A stretch of DNA of 64,000 nucleotides, from NCBI GenBank assembly GCA_028095005.1, contig CM051460.1, positions 289,184,653-289,248,652 on the forward strand, given 5' to 3'. A model generated the notes under the pieces. That model saw nothing but the letters and a program-made list of their open reading frames with translations. It made no database searches and was not told the DNA's origin. This DNA is from Rhynchospora pubera (Eukaryota; Streptophyta; Magnoliopsida; Poales; Cyperaceae). Positions 12,660 through 23,849 of this stretch are shown here, piece by piece. The position numbers and the translations under genes were made by a program. The stretch's first letter is position 1; every line of letters starts with the position of its first letter.

Positions 12660-13837
12660 TTTGTTTGTCTTTCTAACTAGTGTTAACGTAGGGTTTAGTA
12701 GGAATGTTGTATTAATTGGCGATAGTGTGATAGTAATGTGTTGTTTTATGTTACATTAAAAGTTATTTAGATTTTAGAGTATGGTAGATGGTATTAGATG
12801 TAGAGTAGCTGAATGAAACTTATGTTATTTACATTTAGTGCATTATTATATATAAAATGAGACATATTGCGGGATTTCTAATTGTGGTATTGGTTATTTC
12901 TTCTTCACAAGTATACTGTGTCATACTTCCGCGGTCATCTTTTCATACATTTTGTCCTAGTTGAATAAGATAAAATACAGATGAGAAAATATATGAGAAT
13001 TTTTTCAGAATTGAAGAATTTAAATGCTGCAAATTCTTTCATCGGATATCTGTTTACGAGGAATTTTATGGATTACATGAAATCTACAAATAGGCCAAGG
13101 AACCGATGAATACGCCTCGTTCATTCCGTATCACGTTAAACCTAGTAACCACCAACAATCACCACTTCATCAGCACAGCCATTGTTTGTTTCATAAAAAG
13201 AGATATAACAAGATAAAATCTGAGAATAAACTTTAGAAGCACATTTAAAAAAAATAAAATAACAATAGTACATTTTGAAATCCAAACATCCGTAGGAAAA
13301 TAATATAATAAAAATAAAAATAACAATATATGTCACCTGTTTTATGAAACTAAATTTAGAATCTTAGAACCATGAACCTCATTTCCTGTTACAGCATCAA
13401 GCTGCTAGAGCTGAAACCTAGGTTATGCTCCAATTAAAACGAACTCTAAAAAGAGAAAAACATAGTTCAGAAGTAGCTTTTTTTGCACCCTATACTGCAA
13501 CTTATATTGCTGGAAGGACCTGGAATTTTCCAGTCCTTACAAACAAGACCACAGTACATACACCCACCAAAAATGAAAAGCAAACAAAAGGAAAACTCTT
13601 AATATAATTTCAACACAATAACCCTTCAAACGATCAGATCCATAACATAAGCAGGGTCTACTAATACTTACAAAAAGGAACTTCCACCATATTCTCTACT
13701 ATAAAGAAAAATGCAACAAAAAAAGGGTCTAAATAGTTCTCCATAAACAGATATTCATGAAGTTCAAAATACACGAGTACCATGAAGGCTAAAACCACAA
13801 GCCAATCAACCAAAACAAAACCAAACAGAACACAAAC
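12660..13837. other. 3' regions of two convergent genes
   Basis: About 12660-12900 is the likely 3' UTR of the receptor kinase, and about 13600-13837 that of the minus-strand hAT-derived gene. Between them is AT-rich sequence with no coding frame I can support. Confidence 0.5.
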
Positions 13838-16411
13838 TCAATTCCAGTCATTCACCTCATCCAAGCTCCTCAGATACTCTTCTTCCCCATCCCATTCCTC
13901 ACCAGTTCCAGGTGTCTCATCAAAATAATCCTCCACATCTATTTCATTGTCTCCACCTCCTTCATTGCCAGAATCATAGCTCTCATCTTTCAACTTCAAC
14001 TCTGCACTGCATTTTCGGTCTGAATCCTTATATGTTCCCGAACTCATCTCGTCCACATCTGGGTCCAGTTCTGGGTCCCACTCAAGCCCAGTTACAGGAG
14101 CAACTATATCCTGATCAACTTCTGATACTGTATCAGCTATCCATCGATTAGCATTGTCTACTTCATATGCTGCTAATGGGTCTTTAACCTTTTCTTGCCA
14201 TTTTCTTTCAAGTTTCCTATTGGCACATGCAAACATAAGTCTTGAACGCACCTTTGGATCAGGCTCAAACTCTTTATCCCAGAAAACCTACAATGCAAGT
14301 TGGATGATATACCCCAAGATATATGAGCTGTAATGCGAATATGAAATTCTGCAACTACACAATCAAATATGAATTGCTCATAGAGTTCTATTGACTAAAT
14401 TTTATAACTGGGATGATTTCGTTGGTAAAGGCAGCACATTACAGAGAGAGCTAATCCTTTCAAAAGTTCTCCAAAATTTTTCAAGTTGAGAGGCAGCGTT
14501 GAATAAAAATTGTAAACCAAGATGTTTCAAGCTGTGATAAAGGGGATACATTACAGACAGGGAACTAACCTTTCGAAAAGTTCTCCAACATTTCTCAAGT
14601 TGAAATGCAGTGCAAGTGAGGTTCAAAACCCTACAAGCCATTGCTTGAAGATGCGGCGTCTTATATCCATACATCGCCCACCATCTATCTGTAAGAAGGC
14701 ACATTTTATATGGAAAGAGAAGTTAGTCTGAAACAACAATAGATTGTGCTTGGTAGTTGTTGCAATAACTAGAACAGTGTATGCTTTAACTCGACCAGAA
14801 GAGTAAGTACCAATACATTTGTCATTACGTATTAGCCTACTAAAGATCTACCAGTCATGTGCATGTTAATGGATTAGAGCTCAGAACACTGCAAATTAGT
14901 ATGTAGAAGCGCCAAAGTGGCAGGTATGTGCAGTATTACAACTGGCAGGTAATGAGTTCTTCAGTCCAACTTCAAATTTCAAAATATGAATTAAATAATT
15001 ATACCTGGATTTATATTTGGGCCAGATCTCTGGCGAAAAGCCATACTTTTACCGAATGGCCCCTGGGCCTCTCTGTATGCACCCAGCTCTTCAATTATTT
15101 TATCTTGCACAGCAGTGTCATCAGCATACATGTGTTGTACACACTCAATCAACCCATTCATAATGCGTTCATCCTTTTCTATTTCTCTATTGCCATAAAA
15201 GTAGAATGGGTTAAGAAAGTATCCAGCAATATGCAATGGATTGTCAGCTGATGCACCCCAAATCTTGTCAATTATCTCCAACACTGGCTTGTACAACTTC
15301 TCTCGGTTTAAACAAGCTTTCTTAATTTCATCTTTTGCATGTAGCATGGCTGCATAGATGAAACCCATCTGGGCACCTTGAGATTATGTACCACATAAAG
15401 AACCTTGATCAAAGGCCCAATAACACGAAAAGTCATATACAAGTCCCTCCAAAATTCAGAACTCTGAACAACCCCTATAATTTCATTCACCTTTGGGTGG
15501 CCCCACCATTTGTATCGATTGCATTCCTCCTTTGTAAACATGTTGAGTAGTTTACCCCTCACCATCAGAAGCCTACGCAAGACAAAGAAGGTGGTTATGG
15601 GTCCTGTGATCCCAACCCGAATGAGACCCTTTTGCCCAATGACCTGCTCCAGCAATGTCAAAGTGCTTTTGTGGTTATAAATGAACCCAACCAGAGCCTT
15701 TGCCTTGAAAAGCACCGACCGAGCACACGGCAAAGCACAAACCAAATTAAGTATGTTATCAATCTGGTATGAGGCGCAAGGGGTCTGAATAATATGAGGC
15801 CAATCTTCTTGAATTGCCTCGCAAGCTTCGACACAAAAGGGTGTCTCATCACGCACAATTTGAACAACATTTTTAGTCCCCACAAGTTCCACACAATTCC
15901 CTATAAGTTCCCCAACATAGTACTCGACACAGCACTTATCAGTGGCAATAAAGTGAAGAAACCTTGTGCCCAATGGGCAGTGAACATAAACATTCACCAA
16001 ACAGCTCTGCCTCCGATCTGACCAAGTGTCAACCAAGATTGAACACCCATGCTTCTCCCATGACACTCTATGTTTAAGCATTCTTTTCTTTATTCGGTTT
16101 ACCTCATCTGTTAAGTACCTCCCTTTCATCTCTTCTTCAGTAGGGAAGTTGAATGAGCTGGGTCCACACTGGGCCAAGGCTTCAATCACGTTTTGTGATA
16201 ACTTGTTTTTCAAGTGCTTTTTGGGTTGGCCCGCTATCATGCCAATGAGTTGGACAATACGTTTTGCCTGTTCTCTCCTTTCATCTAGAGATGGGCTAGG
16301 AGGCGATGAGCGTGTGACGTACTGATTCATTGGACCGATGACACAGTCCCTCTTCAGTGGTTCAATATGACAGGAAGTATCAGCTTCTGTGCCATCCTCA
16401 TTATGTGACAT
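13838..16411 (-). pseudogene. hAT transposase-derived DUF659 gene with frameshift and altered dimerisation end
   Basis: On the minus strand the exons are 16411-15005, 14688-14570 and 14287-13838, all with GT-AG borders and compatible phases. The first coding exon matches the DUF659 region of hAT-derived plant proteins (motifs ILVDTWSDRR near 16030 and FRVIGPLIKVL near 15410). The second carries the hAT C-terminal start WWAMYGYKTPHLQ and VLNLTCTAF. The last carries FWDKEFEPDPKVRSRL and ends in a Glu/Asp-rich tail. No BED zinc finger is seen at the N-terminus. The frame breaks at about 15369-15378 by one net base, and the usual segment after LEKCWRTF (KKRN..L..LVYV in relatives) is missing. Multi-exon structure and a leader intron suggest an old host gene rather than a mobile copy. 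It is either decaying or carries a base-level sequencing error. Confidence 0.75.
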
Positions 16412-16430
16412 TGTTTTGTTTGCTCTTTTC

Positions 16431-17088
16431 CTAGAAAATTTAAAGGAAAATTAGTAGTGTTACAAGGGGTGCACAACAAATGCCAAAGTTTCAAAACAAA
16501 AAAGAAACCTTTTTTTTTCCTCCAGTTAAATAGATGATAAAGTAAAAACAAATGGCCCAGGAAGTTAATATATCCACCAGATAACTACGCTTTACAGAGT
16601 ATTTGACATGTTTAACTACAATATTGTGTCAAGAAATTCAATTCTCAAACAAAAAATAAAAAATCATTTTTGTGGACATTAATAGTTTGGCTGATCATGC
16701 AACTATGCAAGTAATTAGGACTAAATTTTTTTTAAAAAAGTATCAAATTATTAGGGGTTTCAACTCTAAATAACCAGAACGAAATATATTATGCATCAAT
16801 GCAAGTTTCTCCACAAGGTAAAAGCTCTTGACTAAACCCTCTCTTCAAAACCCTAGCATTTCTTTTGGAATCTACAACTTTGTCCAGCAATTTTTCAATA
16901 ATTTCTATCTTTTAAGTGCATTTCTGATTGCTGATGACTCACCAGGTTCAATTACTTATCAGAAAAAAAAATAGAAGATAAAAACATTTCTTGGTTTCAA
17001 TCCTAAATTCTAGGACTCCAAAATAGCAGAAACATCTATAAAATAGATAGAAAGCGCAAGATAAATGCCAATTAAAGGAATTTCTCAC
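16431..17088 (-). other. Leader intron of the hAT-derived gene
   Basis: On the minus strand a strong donor (cattcagtg before gtgagaaat) lies at 17088 and an acceptor (aaattttctag) ends at 16431, 19 bases before the ATG at 16411. Splicing also keeps an open frame from an upstream ATG at 17267 into the main frame (joint W-KRANKT-MSHNE), so a longer N-terminus of about 67 residues is possible. Its composition looks more like untranslated leader. Confidence 0.6.
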
Positions 17089-17290
17089 CACTGAATGAAA
17101 AGAGTCTTTGAAACTTGAGAGAGGTCGGAGCTAGGGTTTAGAGGTTGAGAATTGCAATTTAGATTAGAGAATGAGAAGTGAGAAAGAAAGATCTGATCAA
17201 GGGACAGAGAAAATATCTCCTTAAATAATGATTTGCACCTGGAGCATATTTCTGATACGAGAAACATACTACTGAAGTGCGGTTTCGTGT
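17089..17290 (-). other. Probable 5' leader exon of the hAT-derived gene
   Basis: This is the sequence upstream of the donor at 17088 on the minus strand. It is CT-rich on that strand, as plant leaders often are. The upstream limit is a guess because no start-site element is clear. Confidence 0.4.
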
Positions 17291-17299
17291 GGTGAATTT

Positions 17300-18830
17300 G
17301 GTTTTAACTTCGTACGCCAGGTGCATCGAGATAATCGGCATGGGTTAGAGTACGATTCATCTTTTCCTGAATAGACGCGTGTTAAGTGCCAGTGACTCGT
17401 TTTATTTCACTGGAATAGAGTCCCACTTGATCATTTTTTATTGGTTCATGATAAATCAGGTCTAGGAATTTTTCTACATATGGTCATTTTGGCGGGAAAG
17501 TTGGTGTTCTTTCCGAGGAAGAGATTGATCAGTTGATTATAAATTTATAATCCTCTTCAGCCTTCAGGTATTCACGAATTAAAGAAAGATATTTTTTGTA
17601 ATACTGCATTACAAAAGAAAAATATATTCCTCATGTCCTAGTTTTTGTATAAAATGTTCTTAATTATATCACACGCCACCTCTAAGTTTTTTTTTTTTTT
17701 TGGGTAGTTTCTCAATAAAAGGCTAAGAAACTATAAACTCTCATCTAAGAGTCCCCCAAAATGACCTCAATATTAATATGAAAATTTAAATGCTTTTTCA
17801 CCCAATCCGCCATTTATTCATGGCATTATTTTCTGTTTCCTGTAAAAATACAAAAATTAATACGACTTCGGAACATTGAATTTCTAATATATTTAGAGGC
17901 GTTAGAAATTAAATGTCCCAAGATTTCTATATTCTTAATTTTATTACACATTGTCTGGATTTATTTTTTTATTATAATTTTATTTTAGATATAATCGGCG
18001 CATAAACCAACGACGTAGGCACTGGAGGCCATGTATATATTTCTAGGGGGGGAAAAAATACAACGACTAAGGAAATTAATTGAAGTCCAGACTCTTTCAC
18101 CTGTACTGACTTGTTTTTTTTTTCGAAACCTTAACAGTAGCTGTTAAGTACACCTGTACTGACTTGTTGCAGCGGTTAATTATGCGTTTGATGATGCTTG
18201 CTTGAAGTAAAAGACTTGTTTCGCATGATCTCTGTCAATTTTTTTGTAACCACCAACCAAAGACTACAATCACCTAAACTCTCTCTGACCACACTACTTG
18301 TGCAGATAGATTCTTTGCAGCTGAGTCTTTTTTTTTTTTTTTTTTTTTGAAGTAGTTTGCAGCTGCGTCAGTGTCACCTATTGTGGAATAACTCGCTGAC
18401 AAGTGATAAGCCTATAATTTTGTGTGCTTCTTTTTTATGCTTATTAATTTTCTATCTGATGTACATTTATTTAATGGTGACTAGCTGGGCAGTTGGCAAC
18501 AATTAAATTCCCTGACAATTAGTAATTGTACGTCTGTGGAAACTTTAATTGAAGCTGAGTAGCTGACAAATCACTACCTAGTTAATTAAGAACAGGAATA
18601 TTGTTACTTCAGTTTATTGTGAAAAATTGTACGGATTAAATTAAATATAAAAAATAAAATTTACAAAGCAAAATCGGGGTCAAGGCACTATCTGTAATTA
18701 AGTAAAATTTGATTTTAGCCAGTGGCAAGTTTTAAAAAATGATGTTTCAGAAGATGCACGGCCTATAGTAGGTCGGCCCAGGCCCAAGAAAATCGAACGA
18801 GCCCATCTGTGAAGATAGCAAAATTCAAAT
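17300..18830. other. AT-rich spacer
   Basis: No gene recognised. It holds T-homopolymers (for example 18330-18348) and no long repeat other than the MITE that follows at 18839. Confidence 0.5.
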
Positions 18831-18838
18831 TCAGTAAC

Positions 18839-19117
18839 TAGGGCTGAAAATAGAAGAACGTTTAACCGTTTTTCGTTTCGTTTTATCCAGAAGAAAATGT
18901 TAACGAAACAATAAATCAATTTCGTTTGATCGGAGGAAATGTTAACGAAATAATGAATGATTTCGTCCATGTGTAAATCACGAAATTTTCGTTAATTTCG
19001 ATCGTTTCGTCCAGACGAAACGATTAACGAAATTAAAAATTGTTTTGTCAACGAAACGAAACGAAACGAAACGAAACACTCTAGTTTCGTCACTAGTTCG
19101 ACCGTTTTGCAGCCCTA
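18839..19117. mobile_element. hAT MITE built from ACGAA/TTCGT repeats
   Basis: Ends TAGGGCTGAAAA and (reverse complement of the right end) TAGGGCTGCAAAA form the inverted repeat. The flanks are tcagtaac (18831-18838) and tcagtaat (19118-19125), an 8-bp target duplication with one mismatch. The 279-bp body is filled with TTCGTT / AACGAA words on both strands, including five tandem cgaaa units at about 19050-19075, so it can fold on itself in several ways. It has no coding capacity. Confidence 0.85.
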
Positions 19118-19125
19118 TCAGTAAT

Positions 19126-20971
19126 GATTTATTTATTATTAGTTTGAAACTTTGAATTCCGAAAGGCTGAGTTTTGTTTTTTTTTTCCTTTTCCGATTCA
19201 AAGAGCTAGCGCAATCACCTTACGAAAGGTAATTTTTTTTTCATAATTTTTTATTTAGTAAATATAAATTTGTAAACTACTTTTTTGGAAAAAAAAAATA
19301 ATATACAGATTTTGAAATTTAGGAAGGTCGAAATATGAATTCCCAGTTCCATATTCAATCTCAGTAAATGTTCAGCTCTTTTAAGGGTCAGAGAAATTAA
19401 CAACAGTCTCAGTAAAAAATTAAGTTTTTATTTGCAATTATGTTAAATAGATAGGCATGGCAAACTTGTCTATCATGCTTTAATGAAATGACTTTTAAGA
19501 GACAATGTGTTTATTATTGAAAAAAAAGAGGCTATGGATTTAATCCTCAATTAACACGGAATATTTAAGAAATATATGATTTTTCTCTTTCAATACAAAA
19601 AAAGTTATTATTTTGTTAATGTAAATGCATGAAATACGCTTTTTTAAACTGTTTAATAAATTAATAAAACCATGATTGCTTTTGTTATCTCCTCTCCGTT
19701 ACATAAGTAACACCCCCAAACCGATCCAGCTCTCATTTTGAGTAGAAGAACGTCAGCCGGTCAGCCTATACATTCATGATAAAAACAATCATGAAAATAG
19801 ATGATAACCTGAAAAGAACAACCGAACTAGCACTTCTAAAAGGAAAAGTACAATTATAATTCGACGATGACATCTACTCTTTTAATAATTCGGTCTTTGA
19901 AAATTTAATTTAAAACGGTATTAACAAAAATTTTGTTTGTAATAGAGAAAATATAATTAGGTGTTAATTTCTATATTCTAGAAAAATATGATTAGTATTA
20001 AAATTATATATATTGAACAATACAAAATTTTAATATTTATAAAATAAAAAAAATTGTGCAGTTACCGTGCGGTGAAAGTAATAAAGTCACCTCAGTACCT
20101 CCCGACAGCGGCGATGAAGAAATTTGGTGAACACAGTTAAATAGTTGGATCTGCACGTGAACAAGACAAACTAGAAGCTATATTGTTCCTACGATGCTAC
20201 ATCGATTCTTTTGGACTGCAAAAATATGCAAGGATTTATGATAATTAGCATAAAGACCCTTGCAATTGCATTGATTGAGAAATTGCAAAAGGACTTACAG
20301 CTCGTTAAAATTTATAACGGTTTCGGCGGCAGCAATTACACATATACACTTTTGTAGTTTTGTAACTTTTGTTATACATTTGCACATTTACATTTTTGAA
20401 ATTATTTATTTATTGTTTTTTGCTTAAGATTTTTTTATTATTTTTTACTAATATGCTATTGTATACATAAAATACAGGAGAGGTACTCAATGCCATTGAA
20501 AGAGTATTTAGCTTAATAAATTATTTAAGCTATGACTGGTTGGCTATGAGGCTATTTAGTCTCCATAATCAACTTTAACAATCCAAATAGGCCCATCTTT
20601 CTTTTTGAGTAAAAGTACGTCAATCAACATAATTTTTGTATTGTAAAAAAGTTAATGAAAGTAAAAGATAACCCGATAAGAACTACCAACTAGCACTTCT
20701 AAAAGGCAAAAGTACAATTGTAATCTTCAGTTTACTCTTCCCCTGATCTGACCGCTACAAACAGATCTCTTCCCACATGCCACGTTAAAGTAAAGATAGT
20801 ATTTTGACAGTTTCACCTCCCTTATAATTGGTAAGTTTGCATTTTGTGTTATTAGACAGAGAACCAAAACCCGGTTTGTATGGCACTTGTATAGGATTTG
20901 GCAAATTGCAAGATAAGGACAGAATTCTAAGAAGGCAAGCAGTACAGTAGGAAGGAAACTTCTAAAAAGAG
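19126..20971. other. Spacer with a diverged direct duplication
   Basis: No gene recognised. Segments at about 19737-19885 and 20604-20740 are diverged copies in the same orientation; both contain agcacttctaaaagg followed by aaagtacaatt, about 865 bp apart. The rest is AT-rich. Confidence 0.5.
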
Positions 20972-20979
20972 GCTAATAA

Positions 20980-21621
20980 CAATGTTTTGAATACCCTACC
21001 GGGTACCGGAATTTTCCGGTAAAACCGGGTTTCGGGTAAAGACCCGGTAGGAAAAGGCTTCCAATTTCCGTTGGTCAAGAACCGGGAAAAACCGGTCAAA
21101 AACCGGAAAAATCGGAAATTTTCTATCCGGTTGTCTTTCTTCATTTCTTCATTTGCTAAGATTTTTCCTTTTTGCTTTCCCAAGAAAAAGTTTATTAGCT
21201 TTTTTTCCTACTTCGCTAGAGCTTAGAAGAGTAGAAGACAAAAAAACTTTGGTTGGGAATTGGGATACAGAAATTTCACGTGCTAGCCCATAAGGTCCCA
21301 TTAATTCATTTGACTTTTCATGATTTGTTTTTATTATTTCCAAAGCACATGAAGCCCAAAGGACATTTGTCAGAGAAAAAAAAAACAATATTATTTTAGT
21401 GAATGGGTAAATGGAACCTCTATTGAGGACCTTGAGGTTAATGAGAACCCAGTGGGCAACCACTGGACTAAAAGGTCTTATCAATCCATTATAACATGTA
21501 AATTATATATACTAGTACCCACTATTATCCGGTATTGTGATATACAATACCGGTAATATCGGAAAAACCGGATACCGCCACCTTCGCCGGTATGATGGCC
21601 GGTAGGGTATTAAAAACATTG
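20980..21621. mobile_element. Non-autonomous hAT element, relative of the 2115-2750 copy
   Basis: Left end CAATGTTTTGAATACCCTAC and right end (reverse complement) CAATGTTTTTAATACCCTAC are near-identical. A perfect 8-bp target duplication gctaataa flanks it (20972-20979, 21622-21629). The inside near both ends is rich in ccggt/accgg palindromes, as in the 2115-2750 element. It is 642 bp long. An open frame on the minus strand (21149-21484) has no recognisable transposase motif, and I do not call it a gene. Confidence 0.88.
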
Positions 21622-21629
21622 GCTAATAA

Positions 21630-22200
21630 TCAATTAATCATGATAGCATAGTAGTCGGGCACAGTCTGGCCTACAATTTTGGGCTCTTTTTTAGCAGAAC
21701 AGAAGCACAAGTACTATATTTTGAGTTAGGTACCCAACCAAACCGACCCAAAACCGTTCCATTACAAAATACTACAATTAATAAATTATTGTATTCATGT
21801 ACATTATTCTCCTTGTTTTCTTTGCACGAATTTTAATGCCTTGAAATTCAATAAAAATAAAGAATGGTCGCATTTAAAAAATAATGTTTTCTTACAATTT
21901 ATTATTTAATTATGATTTATATATGATATCAGAAAAAAAAATTGTGCTTGTGCTTATCAACATATCAAAATTTCTATTTTATGAGAGAGTTAAGAATCTA
22001 AGTTATGTCCTATGGAAGTGCTAACGTGCATCACTTAAAAACTGAATTCAGTACTACTTACTTTAATATCATATCCGAGTTATGAAGTTAAATATGACAT
22101 GATACTCCATCTGCAAAGCTAATGGATAAAGAATTGCAACTGCTCCAATTCTTTAAAAATGTAGAGTGTCTCTCCCCACCAAACTTATTAAAGACATACA
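21630..22200. other. Spacer upstream of the RIC-like gene
   Basis: No gene or repeat is recognised. This interval should contain the promoter of the downstream gene; no clear TATA element stands out. Confidence 0.4.
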
Positions 22201-22401
22201 GTGTACATGAAATCATTTCATGCTTCACAACAAAGACAACACATTAAGCTCCCAATATAACAAACCCACTCTCCATTTCATTCCTTTCATTATATCCGCA
22301 ACATAACCACACTGAAGCAGCTTTATCCCCTTCTCTCTCCCTCTCTTTCGCCTCCCTTCTATCAATCTACTATTGATCACTTCCCTACCTTTCATGAGAC
22401 A

Positions 22402-23802
22402 ATGAGAGACCGAAGGATTGACCGCTTTGTAATACTCCCGTTCTCAGTCGGCTGTGTGTCACAGTCGAGTGTAGCTGTCGTCGACACTCGATCGAAGAAA
22501 GTACAAGGGGATCCAAGTAATAAGCACATCTCTTCTTTGTGCAATTTTGCTTTGCATACTTAATTCTTGCTTTATGTAATAAGCAGTTAAGCACACATCT
22601 GATCTTCTTTCTGCATACTTTTGCTTTTGCTTGCAAGGAAACTAATAATTAAAACTTAATTGTTTGGCTAACATATAGATTTTTAACCATACTTTCCCTA
22701 TTTAATTTCATCACCTACCTCCATCATGGATGGTGTCAGCCTTTAAAATATGCATCTTAATTGTAATAATTTACATTAAAACCCTATGCTTTCACTATTT
22801 ATAGCACAGAATTAATTAACTATATCATGGATGTTGCCCGCCTTAGAAATTAGCATGTTCGTTGTTTTAATTATATATATGTTCTTTAACTTCTAATTCT
22901 AATCCTCACTTTCAGTTGCTTTATTGGCATCTTTATAAACTATCTTGTTTCTATAAAGTTTTATATAGTTGCATTAATATTATCAATTTATTTTCTGCCA
23001 GCCAATAAAATTTTGTTTATTGAGCATGATTACACTTAACACCCTGCACTTGGACTAAATTGTTTATTTTCTGTCCGACGTGTAATTATGGGAACCTTAA
23101 AGCTAATTTCTCTAATTTTATAATTCTAATTAATTAGCAGATAACCAAAAGCCATAAATAATTATATCTTATATTAATAAACTTTGCAACCAGTACATAG
23201 GCCAAATTATGAATGAAAACATCAACAATCGTCTGATTTTCTTTTGTTCTGTCACAACATATATTAATTTCTTGAATATTTTATAAACAATCAAAATTAT
23301 ATATATTGGCACTTGCACTGATTGAACTCATCATGGCATGTTATTTATTTTAAATTATTAATTCTTCTAAATTATGTATTTAATTATGAACTAAAATTAT
23401 TGTTATTATATTCCATAAGATGATCAAGCTGGCGACGCCGAGATAATAGCTGATGAGAAGTCGAAAGGAGGTGCTTCACTCATTACTACAGGATTTCAGA
23501 GGGTAGTAAAATCCTTCAAAAACTTTTCTTCCCAACTATTTCAAGGGTATGAAGAGGAAGAAGAAGAGATGGAAATGGAGATTGGGCTCCCAACAGATGT
23601 TCAACACGTGGCACATATAGGATGGGATGGTCTTGCAAACAATAATTTTACTAAAACATGGATGAACAATGGTACCCAAAACATGTCAAGTGGGGCCCAT
23701 GGTCCAGAGATACTTTCTCTCTCCTCTCCTCTATCCTTGAGGCAATTTGAGCTGGCCATGGCTGGTGTATCTTCAACAGGCCATGGTGCATTTATGGTCT
23801 AA
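22402..23802 (+). CDS. ROP-interactive CRIB motif protein (RIC2/RIC4-like), two exons
   Basis: Exon 1 is 22402-22516 and exon 2 is 23420-23802, with a phase-1 intron (gtaata...ccataag); the product is about 165 aa. The N-terminus [18 protein letters not shown] matches the conserved start of the RIC2/RIC4 subgroup. After a segment with [13 protein letters not shown] and a Glu run comes the CRIB motif [17 protein letters not shown] at residues 93-109. The C-terminus carries [15 protein letters not shown] motifs bind GTP-loaded ROP GTPases, and RIC proteins act at the plasma membrane on actin and polar growth. The start is fixed because the ATG ten bases upstream is followed by a stop after two codons. 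No defect is seen. The exact paralogue is uncertain. Confidence 0.9.
22517..23419 (+). other. Intron of the RIC-like gene
   Basis: This 903-bp AT-rich intron lies between CCA-A and AT-GAT. It is phase 1 and has consensus gt and ag ends. Joining the exons keeps one frame through the conserved N-terminus and the CRIB region. Confidence 0.88.
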
Positions 23803-23849
23803 TGGCGATGCCATTTGTTTTTTCTTCAATCTGGTCCTTTTTTTCTTAT

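Noticed and set aside
21149..21484. 111-codon minus-strand frame inside the hAT element 20980-21621
   Set aside because: No transposase motif; it is probably a chance frame in non-autonomous element filler.
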